Part shown: piece after piece, positions 8,465 to 16,093 of the stretch
Layout: each line of letters starts with the position of its first letter
Numbering within the stretch: the stretch's first letter is position 1
NCBI GenBank assembly: GCA_023433855.1
Contig: JAEYTV010000004.1
Coordinates: 1-17,587 of the forward strand
From: Pseudomonadota bacterium
GTDB taxonomy: Bacteria; Pseudomonadota; Alphaproteobacteria; Rhizobiales; Rhizobiaceae
Length of the DNA: 17,587 nucleotides
Direction: 5' to 3'
Notes under the pieces: model-generated
The model's database searches: none
Told to the model about the DNA's origin: nothing
What the model saw: the letters and a program-made list of their open reading frames with translations, nothing else
Program-made: the position numbers and the translations under genes

Positions 8465-9358
8465 ATGACCGTCCGTTTTGTCCGGCCTGTTTCCTATTCG
8501 GCCTATGCGGCGCGCAGGCTCGGTCTCTCGGCGCTGGTGCTTTTTGCCCTCGCGACGGCGGTGCATCGCTTTGGGCCGCTCACGAGCCCGGATTTTCTGT
8601 CCCTTGCCTTTTTGTCGGCAGCGATCGCGGCAGCTTCGATCCCTCTGTCCGTCCTGGGGCTCATTCGCCTGTGGCAGGTCGGGGCAGAGGGCGGCGTCGC
8701 AGCCGCAAAAGGCCTGTTCTATGCGGCGGTGCCGCTTGCCGTGGTGGTGACAGGCGCCTTTTATTACTACACGCTCCCGGCAATTTACGACATTTCGACG
8801 GATCTCGCCGATCCCCCGCCATGGGTGGCCGAACCGCAATGGGGTCAACAGTGGCTGCCGCGTCCCACCGCCGTCACGCCGGCCGACCGTCGCGCCCAGA
8901 TTGCTGCATATCCCGGTCTTACCGGCCGACGTTACGATGGCGCGCTGGACCGGGTGTACGACGGGGTCCAGAAAGCGGCGTTGTCTGCGCGCATGTCGAT
9001 CACCAGGAGCGAGGGTGTGGAACTGATTGCGCCTGACATTGCCGAACGCCCGGCGCCAGCGGACGAACAGGCACCCGTTCCCGATGTTGCCCCCATACCC
9101 TTGTCTCGGCCGGAGCCCTCGCTTTCGCCGCTCTTCGGGAGCGTCGGTGACGTCCTGCTGCAGGGGGAGGTGAGAACCCTGGTTATGGGACTGAGATTCG
9201 ATTTCGTCATCCGCCTTCGTGAGGAGGCTGAAACGACCTCGGTCGATATCCGTGTTGCCTCCCGCTACGGGCCGCATGACCTTGGCATCGGCGAAGGGAT
9301 TGCCGAGAACTTCCTCGATATCCTCGATGCGCAACTGCTCGGGATCGCCGGCAACTGA
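8465..9358 (+). CDS. DUF1499 domain membrane protein
   Basis: A 297-residue protein with three predicted membrane helices (about 20-36, 44-68 and 82-105) followed by a soluble DUF1499 domain. The domain opens with the typical IYDISTDLADPPPW segment (about 107-120) and closes with SVDIRVASRYGPHDLG. A proline-rich stretch around residues 195-225 (PAPADEQAPVPDVAPIPLSR) interrupts the domain. The function of DUF1499 proteins is not established. The ATG at 8465 gives the usual rhizobial start MTVRFVRPVS; an in-frame TTG at 8453 is open but less likely. CGGAG at 8447-8451 is the only purine-rich site and is rather far upstream. Its stop codon lies 2 nt from the stop of the convergent hydrolase gene. 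Confidence 0.85.
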   Translation: MTVRFVRPVSYSAYAARRLGLSALVLFALATAVHRFGPLTSPDFLSLAFLSAAIAAASIPLSVLGLIRLWQVGAEGGVAAAKGLFYAAVPLAVVVTGAFYYYTLPAIYDISTDLADPPPWVAEPQWGQQWLPRPTAVTPADRRAQIAAYPGLTGRRYDGALDRVYDGVQKAALSARMSITRSEGVELIAPDIAERPAPADEQAPVPDVAPIPLSRPEPSLSPLFGSVGDVLLQGEVRTLVMGLRFDFVIRLREEAETTSVDIRVASRYGPHDLGIGEGIAENFLDILDAQLLGIAGN

Positions 9359-9360
9359 CA

Positions 9361-10311
9361 CTATGCGAGCCAGAAGGCTCCCGACAGCGCAGGTTCGCCC
9401 TCCGTCACGACCCGGCCCTTCTCTACGAGGTCTTCGAGATGGGCAAGCACCGACAATGCGGCGGCGCCGTGAAGGCGCGGATCGGTGCTGGCGTAGATCA
9501 CCTTGACCATGTCGCCGATCAGCCGGTCGCCGGCGCGGATGCGCTCCAGCACGGCTCGCTCGCGCATGCGGCGGTGGGTTCTCAGCCCCCTCAGGAAGGG
9601 TGCCGGTTCTCTCACCGGACCGCCATGACCGGGCAGGAACATGCGGTCGTCGCGCCTCAGCAGCGTCTCGACGGATCTCATGAAGTCGGCCATGGAGCCA
9701 TCCGGCGGTGCGACGATCGTGGTGGCCCATGCCATGACGTGATCGGCTGAAAACAGCAGTCCCGTCCCTTCGAGTGCGAAGGCCGAGTGATTGGCCGTGT
9801 GACCTGGCGTATGCACCGCCGACAGCGCCCACTCGTCTGTCTCTATGGTCTCGCCATCCCCGAGCACGACATCGGGCACGAACTGGGTGTCGGAGCTTTC
9901 GGCGAAGGGGTTCAGCTCCCCGGCATGTAGAGGCCGGGCGGCCCGATGCGGGCCTTCCGCGACGGTCAGAGCCCCGGTCGCGTCCTTGAGGCGGCGGGCA
10001 AGCGGGGAATGGTCGCGATGGGTATGGCTCACGATGATGTGCGAGACCCGGCGCCCTTTCTGTGCTGCCATCAGCGCATCGAAATGCGCCTCGTCCTCCG
10101 GGCCCGGGTCGATCACCGCGACCGACGAGGCGCCAATGATGTAGGTGTTCGTCCCGTGGAAGGTGAAGGGTGAGGGATTGTTGACGGTAAGCCGCTGCAC
10201 GTTCGGGGCGACCGAGACGGGACTGCCGTATGCGGGGGAGAAGTCGCGGTCGAAGATGATGTCCTCTGCCATTCCGGTTGGCGCCCGTGCGATTTGATTG
10301 TTGCTGGACAT
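9361..10311 (-). CDS. Metallo-beta-lactamase-fold hydrolase (LACTB2/GloB-like)
   Basis: A 316-residue enzyme of the metallo-beta-lactamase superfamily. The metal ligands are all visible: HTHRDH (His96, His98, Asp100, His101), His171 in HTPGHT, Asp190 in SADH and His229 in LPGHG. The N-terminal strand segment NPSPFTFHGTNTYIIG and the C-terminal helical part RERAVLERIRAGDRLIGDMVK are those of the LACTB2-like group, whose members are variously annotated as hydroxyacylglutathione hydrolases or nucleases. The substrate cannot be told from sequence alone. The start at 10311 has GGAG about 9 nt upstream on the minus strand; a later ATG (residue 14) lacks a good site. It converges with the DUF1499 gene and diverges from tRNA-Gln. 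Confidence 0.9.
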   Translation of the reverse strand: MSSNNQIARAPTGMAEDIIFDRDFSPAYGSPVSVAPNVQRLTVNNPSPFTFHGTNTYIIGASSVAVIDPGPEDEAHFDALMAAQKGRRVSHIIVSHTHRDHSPLARRLKDATGALTVAEGPHRAARPLHAGELNPFAESSDTQFVPDVVLGDGETIETDEWALSAVHTPGHTANHSAFALEGTGLLFSADHVMAWATTIVAPPDGSMADFMRSVETLLRRDDRMFLPGHGGPVREPAPFLRGLRTHRRMRERAVLERIRAGDRLIGDMVKVIYASTDPRLHGAAALSVLAHLEDLVEKGRVVTEGEPALSGAFWLA

Positions 10312-10450
10312 CTAGCATCGCTCCAGTGGGGATGCACCGAAAAAACCGGCCGCAAAAAAGTGGGTTTCCCGACAGTTAGAGATTGAGAGCCACGGAAAGC
10401 TTTGCTAGAGCAGGCTCGCCGGAGCGTGGTGGCAAGACCGCGCATCCTGA

Positions 10451-10525
10451 TGGGGCGTAGCCAAGCGGTAAGGCAGCGGTTTTTGGTACCGCCATCCCCT
10501 GGTTCGAATCCAGGCGCCCCAGCCA
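10451..10525 (+). tRNA. tRNA-Gln (anticodon UUG)
   Basis: A complete cloverleaf is present. The acceptor stem is TGGGGCG (10451-10457) with CGCCCCA (10515-10521), the discriminator is G10522 and CCA is encoded at 10523-10525. The anticodon stem GCGGT/ACCGC encloses the loop TTTTGGT, giving anticodon TTG at 10483-10485, which reads CAA glutamine codons. The T arm is CCTGG-TTCGAAT-CCAGG (10498-10514). It lies between the housekeeping block and the carotenoid region. No duplicate of its 3' end was found elsewhere in the window. Confidence 0.97.
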
Positions 10526-10702
10526 AGCCTCCGCAGGTCCATGCCGTATACGCAGGTTACCGTTTATCCCGAGACATAGGTAAAACTTCTGTACCGAACG
10601 AGTTCGGCAGCCGGGGACTTCGCGTCTGCGCATGCAAAACGTTGCGAGGCAAGGGCAGGCTCCACAGGGTTGCTTGAGGGCATCGTGGCCCTATTTCCGC
10701 CG

Positions 10703-10735
10703 CTTGCCGATCATCGCGATGTTTCGCGCGGCAAG
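10703..10735 (+). promoter_or_regulatory. Hairpin beside the ribosome-binding site of the DUF2585 gene
   Basis: CTTGCCG (10703-10709) pairs with CGGCAAG (10729-10735), and inside it CGCGA (10715-10719) pairs with TCGCG (10724-10728) around a TGTT loop. The only unpaired bases between the two stems are five nucleotides on the left. The structure ends 3 nt before AAGGAG (10739-10744), so in mRNA it could affect translation of the gene starting at 10750. The rest of the 224-bp gap after tRNA-Gln shows no other gene or signal I can support. Confidence 0.45.
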
Positions 10736-10749
10736 GCGAAGGAGAGGGA

Positions 10750-11328
10750 ATGTTCCAGAGGCGGGGGTATGGTTATTCATGGACGCGACGACGCAGCGAT
10801 CCCTATCTCTACTTTCCGGTCCTGATCGTTGCCGGCCAGGTCGGCGTTCTGCTGCTGCTGGACCGACATTGGTTTTGTACCTGCGGATCGATACGCCTGT
10901 GGCAGGGCGTGCTGGATCCGCGTCAGAATTCGCAGCAACTGACGGATCATTATTCGCTTCTGCATCTTGCGTTTGGTGTGGGGCTGTTCGTGTGGCTGAA
11001 TGCGATCAGGCCGCACTGGACGCTGGTCCGTCTCGCTACCTACGCGGTAGCCAGCAGCGCCTTGTGGGAAATCTTCGAGAACCTGCCCTTGATCATTCAC
11101 CTCTTCGGCAATGACGGCAGCGGCCGACATTACTCGGGAGACAGCGTCGTCAATTCCCTGTCCGACACCTTCTTTGTGCTGCTTGGCTTCCTGCTCGCCT
11201 CGCGCCTTTCCACCGGCCTGGCCATCGCCGCCATACTTTTCCTGGAGATTGCCACTTACGTGACGATCGGCGACGGTGTGGTCGCAGGTTTCCTGCGCAT
11301 TGCCGGCTTGCCAACAAACACAGGCTAG
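10750..11328 (+). CDS. DUF2585 (UPF0314) integral membrane protein, divergent member
   Basis: A 192-residue protein with about four hydrophobic helices. DUF2585 hallmarks are visible in order: CTCGSIRLWQGV (43-54), NSQQLTDHY (60-68), ALWEIFENLPLII (105-117) and HYSGDSVVNSLSD (127-139), followed by a hydrophobic C-terminal part. The family's function is unknown. From memory, typical members have an HxxHG motif after the SQxLTD segment and a DN-rich C-terminus; here that region reads LHLAFG and the tail is GDGVVAGFLRIAG, so this looks like a diverged paralogue. The start is well supported by AAGGAG 5 nt upstream. It lies in the direction of the following crtX-like gene, though a cofunction with carotenoids is only a guess. 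Confidence 0.82.
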   Translation: MFQRRGYGYSWTRRRSDPYLYFPVLIVAGQVGVLLLLDRHWFCTCGSIRLWQGVLDPRQNSQQLTDHYSLLHLAFGVGLFVWLNAIRPHWTLVRLATYAVASSALWEIFENLPLIIHLFGNDGSGRHYSGDSVVNSLSDTFFVLLGFLLASRLSTGLAIAAILFLEIATYVTIGDGVVAGFLRIAGLPTNTG

Positions 11329-11404
11329 ACGGGTCGAATGCCCGTGAGCCTTGAAGAAGAGGCCGTGCTGGCCACATAGAGGGTTTTGGAAGCTTGGATC
11401 TCCT

Positions 11405-12640
11405 TTGCACTTCGCGTTGATTTGCCCGCCGTTCAAGAGCCACCTGGCTGTCTTCGCAACAGTTGGCAGAGCGCTCGTGCGTCGGGGCCATCGCGTCAGT
11501 TTCCTCGTAAACAAGGGGGCAGAGCAGGGCCTCGACGTCGATTTTCACGTTCAGCCTGTGGAGGGAACCGACAAGCGTCAGCTGGACAAGATCATTCATC
11601 GAGCATCACGCCCAGGCGGTGTCTTGGGCATTTTGCGTACGGTGCACGATGGCGCCGTGCTGACGGACGCATTCTGCCAGCGTGCGCCAATCTACATGAG
11701 GTCCTTGGGCGTGGACGCGATATTGGGCGATCAGATGGAGCCGGCGGCAGGACTTATCGCGCGGCATCTCGATCTTCCGCTGCTATCCATTGCCTGCGCC
11801 TTGCCGGTGGAGCGTGATCACGGCATCCCGCTTCCGTTCCTGTCGTGGCCGTACGATCCAAGCCCGGAAGGTATGCGCCGAAACAGGGGAGGCGAGCGTG
11901 TCGCGAGGCTTCTGCTGACAGAGCAACGGCGGCTGCTCCGGCGATGGGCCTCTCGCATGGGCTTGCGGCATCCCATCGAAGATCTTCAATCTTGCATATC
12001 GGAGAAGGCGACGATCGCGCAGACGACAGCCGCCTTCGATTTTCCACGGATGACCAGCAGCAACCGCCTCCATCCGGTCGGGCCCCTGCGAAGCGATCAT
12101 GAAGCCGAAGAGCTTCCCTTCGCTGTGGATCCCGACAGGCCGTTCGTGTTCATGTCGCTCGGAACACTTCAGGGGCATCGCTACCGGTTGTTTCGAGCCG
12201 CCGCGGTCGCCTGCCGGCAGCTCGGTGTGCAGTTGCTCGTCGCCCATTGCGGGGGCTTGGATCGGCAACAGGAAGACGCCTTGGGTGCGACCTGGGTGAC
12301 CAGTTTTGCGCCGCAAAGGGCGGTCCTCGAGCGGGCCGATTTGTGCATCACGCATGGGGGCCTCAACACGGTGATGGATGCGCTCGAGTTTGCCACCCCG
12401 CTCCTCGTGCTACCCATAGCCTTCGATCAGCCGGGCGTTTCGGCGCGCATCGTCCATCATGGTCTCGGCTTGCGCCTATCGCCACATTTCGTGACTGCCG
12501 CAAAGATGAGAAAAGCGATTGAAATACTGCTTGCCGATCCGGGCTACGCCAACGGGGCAAGGGAGGTCGGTCGGTCCGTTTCTGCCGCAGGTGGCCTCCG
12601 CAAGGCGATCGAAATCATCGAAACCGCGCTCGGGCAGTGA
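11405..12640 (+). CDS. crtX: CrtX-like zeaxanthin glucosyltransferase (GT1 family)
   Basis: The product (411 residues from this start) is a UDP-sugar dependent glycosyltransferase of the carotenoid type, expected to add glucose to the hydroxyl groups of zeaxanthin or a similar xanthophyll. The N-terminal HFALICPPFKSHLAVFATVG and RALVRRGHRVSFL match the CrtX acceptor domain. The C-terminal donor site is a UGT-type motif: SFAPQRAVLERADLCITHGG, His317 in ITHGGLNT, then PLLVLPIAFDQPGVSARIV. The start is uncertain: there is no ATG near the conserved N-terminus. I chose the TTG at 11405, just before the conserved HFALICPPF, with a weak GGA upstream. The frame is open back to another TTG at 11351, whose extra 18 residues look unconserved. 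It is 77 bp after the DUF2585 gene and converges on crtE. The glycosyl acceptor is inferred from the neighbours. Confidence 0.88.
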   Translation: MHFALICPPFKSHLAVFATVGRALVRRGHRVSFLVNKGAEQGLDVDFHVQPVEGTDKRQLDKIIHRASRPGGVLGILRTVHDGAVLTDAFCQRAPIYMRSLGVDAILGDQMEPAAGLIARHLDLPLLSIACALPVERDHGIPLPFLSWPYDPSPEGMRRNRGGERVARLLLTEQRRLLRRWASRMGLRHPIEDLQSCISEKATIAQTTAAFDFPRMTSSNRLHPVGPLRSDHEAEELPFAVDPDRPFVFMSLGTLQGHRYRLFRAAAVACRQLGVQLLVAHCGGLDRQQEDALGATWVTSFAPQRAVLERADLCITHGGLNTVMDALEFATPLLVLPIAFDQPGVSARIVHHGLGLRLSPHFVTAAKMRKAIEILLADPGYANGAREVGRSVSAAGGLRKAIEIIETALGQ

Positions 12641-12661
12641 AGCCTTCCATGCAAGGAACGC

Positions 12662-13699
12662 TCATCGGCCCTCCTGACGCGAACGCCTCGGCGCGCTGGA
12701 GTCATCGTCCACCGCAGCCTCCTGAGCCGGCCAGGTCATCCCCACCGCCATCTGATGGATTGATTGCAGCATGAGGCGGATTGGCTCCTCCTCGACGCGA
12801 CATCGCGTCAAAGCGGAATTGGCGCATTCGAGATGAAGTTGGTAGGCAAGGCGTGTGCCAGCCTCTCCTCTGTCGCTGATCATGGTGGACTTGCCGATGT
12901 CCTTGCCGATGTCCTTGCCCAGGTATCCGGGGGCCGCCGTCGCATCCAGAAGGTCATCAAGGGCCTGAAACGCGGAACCGATGTGGAATGCAAGCTCCAG
13001 GAGACCGGCAGCTTCCTCTTTGCGGTGATCACTCAGGATGGAAGCCATTTCTGCCATTGCAGCAAAGAAGGTGCCTGTCTTCAGCCAGTTTTTCTGCTCG
13101 ACGTCTATCGGTGGCTCGGGCGTACTGCTCAGGTCCACCTCTTGGCCTGCCGCCAGCCCGGTGTGGCCAATTGCGTGGCAAAGAACTGAAACGAGCCGTG
13201 CTCTCTTTTCGGAACTGACACCTTCTACCGAGGCAAGGATGTTCATGCCGCGTGTCAGCAACGAGATCGCCGCAAGGATGGCGGTCGCTTCTCCGAAAAC
13301 CATGTGAGTCGTGGGCTTTCCGCGCCGACGCTCTGCATTGTCCATGGAAGGCAGGTCATCCAGGATCAATGAGGCGGTATGAACCATCTCCAGGGCACAG
13401 CCGATGTCGATCGCAGCCTCCTGACGATCTCCCTGCGACACAGTCAACACGAACAGAACGGGCCGGAACCTCTTGCCCCCGCCAAGCAGGGCATGACGCA
13501 TTGCTGCCACGAGATTTGGCGGAGCATAACCGCTCTCGAGCAACAAGATGTCCAGTCTCTCTTCGACGCGGGCCTTCAGTGTTTGGATCGCCGTCGAAAA
13601 GGTTTCATGCGATGTGTTCTTCTGCATCCATCCCGCTTGCAGATCAGACTCCACCCATTCGGCCTCGGTGATATAAAATGGTGAGAGTGTGGAGGACAT
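12662..13699 (-). CDS. crtE: Geranylgeranyl diphosphate synthase CrtE (polyprenyl synthetase)
   Basis: A 345-residue trans-prenyltransferase that would condense IPP with allylic diphosphates to C20 GGPP, the carotenoid precursor. Visible motifs are GGGKRFRP (73-80, IPP binding), the first Asp-rich motif DDLPSMD (114-120, the DDxxxxD form of type II bacterial GGPP/FPP synthases) with NAERRRG after it, GLAAGQEVDL (181-190), LKTG (206-209) and the second Asp-rich motif DDLLD (248-252). Chain length C20 is inferred from the crt neighbourhood; a farnesyl synthase cannot be excluded by motifs alone. An N-terminal extension of about 25 residues precedes a possible internal start at Met25; the ATG at 13699 has only a weak AGG site. 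It is transcribed opposite to the other crt genes. Residues 261-270 are a tandem repeat (GKDIGKDIGK). Confidence 0.93.
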   Translation of the reverse strand: MSSTLSPFYITEAEWVESDLQAGWMQKNTSHETFSTAIQTLKARVEERLDILLLESGYAPPNLVAAMRHALLGGGKRFRPVLFVLTVSQGDRQEAAIDIGCALEMVHTASLILDDLPSMDNAERRRGKPTTHMVFGEATAILAAISLLTRGMNILASVEGVSSEKRARLVSVLCHAIGHTGLAAGQEVDLSSTPEPPIDVEQKNWLKTGTFFAAMAEMASILSDHRKEEAAGLLELAFHIGSAFQALDDLLDATAAPGYLGKDIGKDIGKSTMISDRGEAGTRLAYQLHLECANSALTRCRVEEEPIRLMLQSIHQMAVGMTWPAQEAAVDDDSSAPRRSRQEGR

Positions 13700-13789
13700 T
13701 CAAAAAGCCTAACCTATATCGTAGTTGAACGCCGGCTTTCCGGTCTCCATTCCTTATCTGTGGCACGCGCGGCCAGTTGAAAGAAGCAG
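13700..13789. promoter_or_regulatory. Divergent intergenic region between crtE and fni
   Basis: Ninety base pairs separate the two divergent start codons, so promoters for crtE and for the fni-crtY-crtI operon should lie here or just inside the genes. It is AT-richer than the coding sequence (CCTATATCGTAGTTGAAC at 13713-13730). TTGAAC at 13725-13730 could be a plus-strand -35 box, but no good -10 sits at the right distance. Only short inverted repeats are seen, for example TGGC/GCCA (13761-13764 with 13772-13775), too weak to name an operator. Confidence 0.5.
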
Positions 13790-14821
13790 ATGCTCGCTGA
13801 ACGAAAAAAACAACATCTTGATATCGTTCTGGCCGGCGGCGCCGCTTCCGGAAGTATACGTACTGGGTTCGAGGCAATCCGTTTCGAGCATGTGGCGTTG
13901 CCTGAACTCGACATGGCAGCCATTGATTTATCGACGGAATTTCTCGGCAAGCGGATCTCCGCGCCGTTCCTCGTGAGTTCAATGACAGGGGGAGCGGAGC
14001 AGGCGGAACGAATCAATCACAATATCGCTATCGCCTGCGAAGCGGTTCGCATTCCCTTTGCGGTTGGGTCTCAGCGCGTTGCCATCGATACCAATGCCGA
14101 CTGGGGAATAAACCTCGACCTGCGGCGTCTCGCCCCTTCGGTTCCCATCCTCGCCAATATAGGGGCCGCGCAGCTCAACACGGGATATGGCATCGATCAG
14201 GCACGCAGAGCGATAGAGATGATCGACGCGGACGCGCTGATCATCCACCTCAACCCGTTGCAAGAAGCTGTTCAACCGGAAGGAGACCGAAACTGGAGTG
14301 GACTGACGAGCAAGATCGAGCTGGTCTGCGAGGCCCTTCACGTTCCGGTCGTGGTGAAAGAGGTGGGCTATGGCATCTCCCCTTCGGTTGCCAAGAAGCT
14401 CATCACGGCCGGCGTGAAGATCATCGATATCGCCGGAGCCGGAGGCACAAGCTGGGCGGCAGTCGAGGCCCTGCGCGCCAGAACCCCGGCCGAGGCCGCT
14501 GTCGCCTCTGCGTTCTATGAGTGGGGGCAACCCACGGCGCACGCGATCATGGCCCTCCGCAAAGCCTGCTCCGAAGCATTCATCATTGGTTCGGGCGGCA
14601 TCCGCACCGGTGTTGATGCCGCCAAGGCTATTCGAATGGGCGCAGATCTCGTCGGGCAGGCTGCGTCTGTCCTGCAGTCGGCCACCGCTTCGCCGGAAGC
14701 CGTTTCACAGCATTTCCAGATCATGGTCGAGCAACTGCGCGTCGCTTGCTTCTGTACCGGATCATCCACTTTGGCGGACCTGCGTCGGGCAAGACTGGAG
14801 GATGATCCGTTCGGGCAATGA
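13790..14821 (+). CDS. fni: Type 2 isopentenyl-diphosphate delta-isomerase (FMN-dependent)
   Basis: A 343-residue TIM-barrel flavoenzyme that interconverts IPP and DMAPP, supplying the starter for CrtE. Key family segments: RKKQHLDIVL (5-14), APFLVSSMTGG (58-68), IGAAQL (124-129), IHLNPLQE (152-159, substrate-binding His153, Asn155, Gln158 and Mg-binding Glu159), VVVKEVGYGIS (187-197, Lys190), DIAGAGGTSWAAVE (213-226) and GSGGIRTGVDAAKAI (267-281, FMN phosphate site). It is unrelated to the Nudix-type Idi1. The ATG has the purine-rich GAAAGAAGCAG just upstream. It heads the plus-strand operon; crtY follows after 96 bp. Fni-type isomerases inside crt clusters are known in Pantoea and other carotenoid producers. 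Confidence 0.96.
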   Translation: MLAERKKQHLDIVLAGGAASGSIRTGFEAIRFEHVALPELDMAAIDLSTEFLGKRISAPFLVSSMTGGAEQAERINHNIAIACEAVRIPFAVGSQRVAIDTNADWGINLDLRRLAPSVPILANIGAAQLNTGYGIDQARRAIEMIDADALIIHLNPLQEAVQPEGDRNWSGLTSKIELVCEALHVPVVVKEVGYGISPSVAKKLITAGVKIIDIAGAGGTSWAAVEALRARTPAEAAVASAFYEWGQPTAHAIMALRKACSEAFIIGSGGIRTGVDAAKAIRMGADLVGQAASVLQSATASPEAVSQHFQIMVEQLRVACFCTGSSTLADLRRARLEDDPFGQ

Positions 14822-14917
14822 GCCATGCAATTGAGCCAGCACCCGGTAAGGCGATTTCAGGCCGAGACACTGCGGCCTGCCGTTACGTCTGGTCGTCGAC
14901 CGTAAAGAGGACAAGGC

Positions 14918-16093
14918 TTGACGGGTAATCTCCCCCTGGTGCTGGTCGGAGCCGGTCTCGCGAGCGCCATCATTGCGCAGCGCCTCTCCATCCTCGGTCT
15001 GCCGCGCCGGATCCTGATCCTGGAGGCGGGGACGAAACCGTTTGGCGAGCATACGTGGTCGTTCCACGATGCGGACGTGGACCCTGCCGACATGACTTGG
15101 CTTGCGCCGATGATCGCCTATCGCTGGAATGGCCAGTCTGTCCGGTTCTCCAGCCACGTACGTCACCTGTCTTCAGGCTATTCATCACTGACTTCCCGTT
15201 CCGTCGTGGATGCCATCGATAGGCTCGACAACGTCCAGGTGCGCATGCAGACGCCGGTCTCCTCTCTGTCTGCGCGTCATGTCACCTTGGCTGATGGATC
15301 CGTGGAGCAGGCCTCCTGTGTGATCGATTGCCGCGGCTATCAGCCGAGCAATGCGATGGTTCTCGGTTTTCAGAAGTTTCTTGGTCTGGAGGTCGAGCTC
15401 CGTCAGCCGCACGAACTGGTCCATCCCGTGATCATGGATGCGACCGTTGAACAACGCGACGGCTACCGGTTTGTGTATCTGCTGCCCCTTTCGCCGATGC
15501 GCGTGCTGATTGAGGACACCCGATATTCCGAACAGGCTACGCTGGATGAGGAAGCTCTGGGACAGGACATCGTCTCCTATGCTTTGGCGCAGAACTGGTC
15601 GATTGACCGCATCGTCCGCCAGGAAAAGGGCGTTCTCCCGATCACGCTGGCGCATGACTTCGACAGGTTCTGGGCTTCATCGCCTGCAGATATTCCAAAG
15701 GCCGGCATGCGGGCCGGTCTGTTCCACCCGACCACCGGCTACAGCCTTCCCAATGCGGTGCAGGTTGCCAATCTGATCGCCCGACGATGGCCGGCAGGCA
15801 GCGCTGAGCTGGCCGAGGCGATCCGACACCATGCTGCCGCGCAACATCGACGACAGAGATTCTACCGCCTGCTCAATCGGATGCTGTTTCTGGCCGCCGA
15901 GCCAGATCGCCGACATCTCGTGCTGGAACGTTTCTACAGGCTTCCGACGCCGGTGATCGAGCGCTTCTATGCTGGCAGGACCAGTGCCGGCGACATGGTC
16001 CGGATCCTCGTCGGAAAACCTCCCGTCCCTATCCATCGTGCGCTCGCAAGCCTGCGCGAGGCGCCTCTGCTGAAACTGGAGCCTCATGAGTAA
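14918..16093 (+). CDS. crtY: Lycopene beta-cyclase CrtY
   Basis: A 391-residue flavoprotein-like cyclase that forms the beta-rings of beta-carotene from lycopene, probably at the inner membrane. The N-terminal dinucleotide-binding segment is LVLVGAGLASAIIAQRL (about 7-23), followed by FGEHTWSFHD and IDCRGYQP. Further CrtY hallmarks are GLFHPTTGYSLPNAV in the middle and the C-terminal block FYRLPTPVIERFYAGRTSAG (339-358), with KPPVPI shortly after. The start is a TTG at 14918 with AGAGG (14906-14910) 7 nt upstream; no ATG lies near the conserved N-terminus. Its last 8 bases overlap crtI, so the two are translationally coupled. It is the bacterial CrtY type and not the CrtL or heterodimeric forms. 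Confidence 0.95.
   Translation: MTGNLPLVLVGAGLASAIIAQRLSILGLPRRILILEAGTKPFGEHTWSFHDADVDPADMTWLAPMIAYRWNGQSVRFSSHVRHLSSGYSSLTSRSVVDAIDRLDNVQVRMQTPVSSLSARHVTLADGSVEQASCVIDCRGYQPSNAMVLGFQKFLGLEVELRQPHELVHPVIMDATVEQRDGYRFVYLLPLSPMRVLIEDTRYSEQATLDEEALGQDIVSYALAQNWSIDRIVRQEKGVLPITLAHDFDRFWASSPADIPKAGMRAGLFHPTTGYSLPNAVQVANLIARRWPAGSAELAEAIRHHAAAQHRRQRFYRLLNRMLFLAAEPDRRHLVLERFYRLPTPVIERFYAGRTSAGDMVRILVGKPPVPIHRALASLREAPLLKLEPHE

Noticed and set aside
8144..10318. Minus-strand open frame of 724 codons across the hydrolase and DUF1499 genes
   Set aside because: It is out of frame with the metallo-beta-lactamase-fold gene, which has all its metal ligands, and it is low-complexity and Arg-rich.
10392..10405. 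14-bp sequence ACGGAAAGCTTTGC, identical to 5038-5051
   Set aside because: One shared 14-mer within 17.6 kb is close to chance expectation, and the 10.4-kb copy lacks the inverted partner arm.
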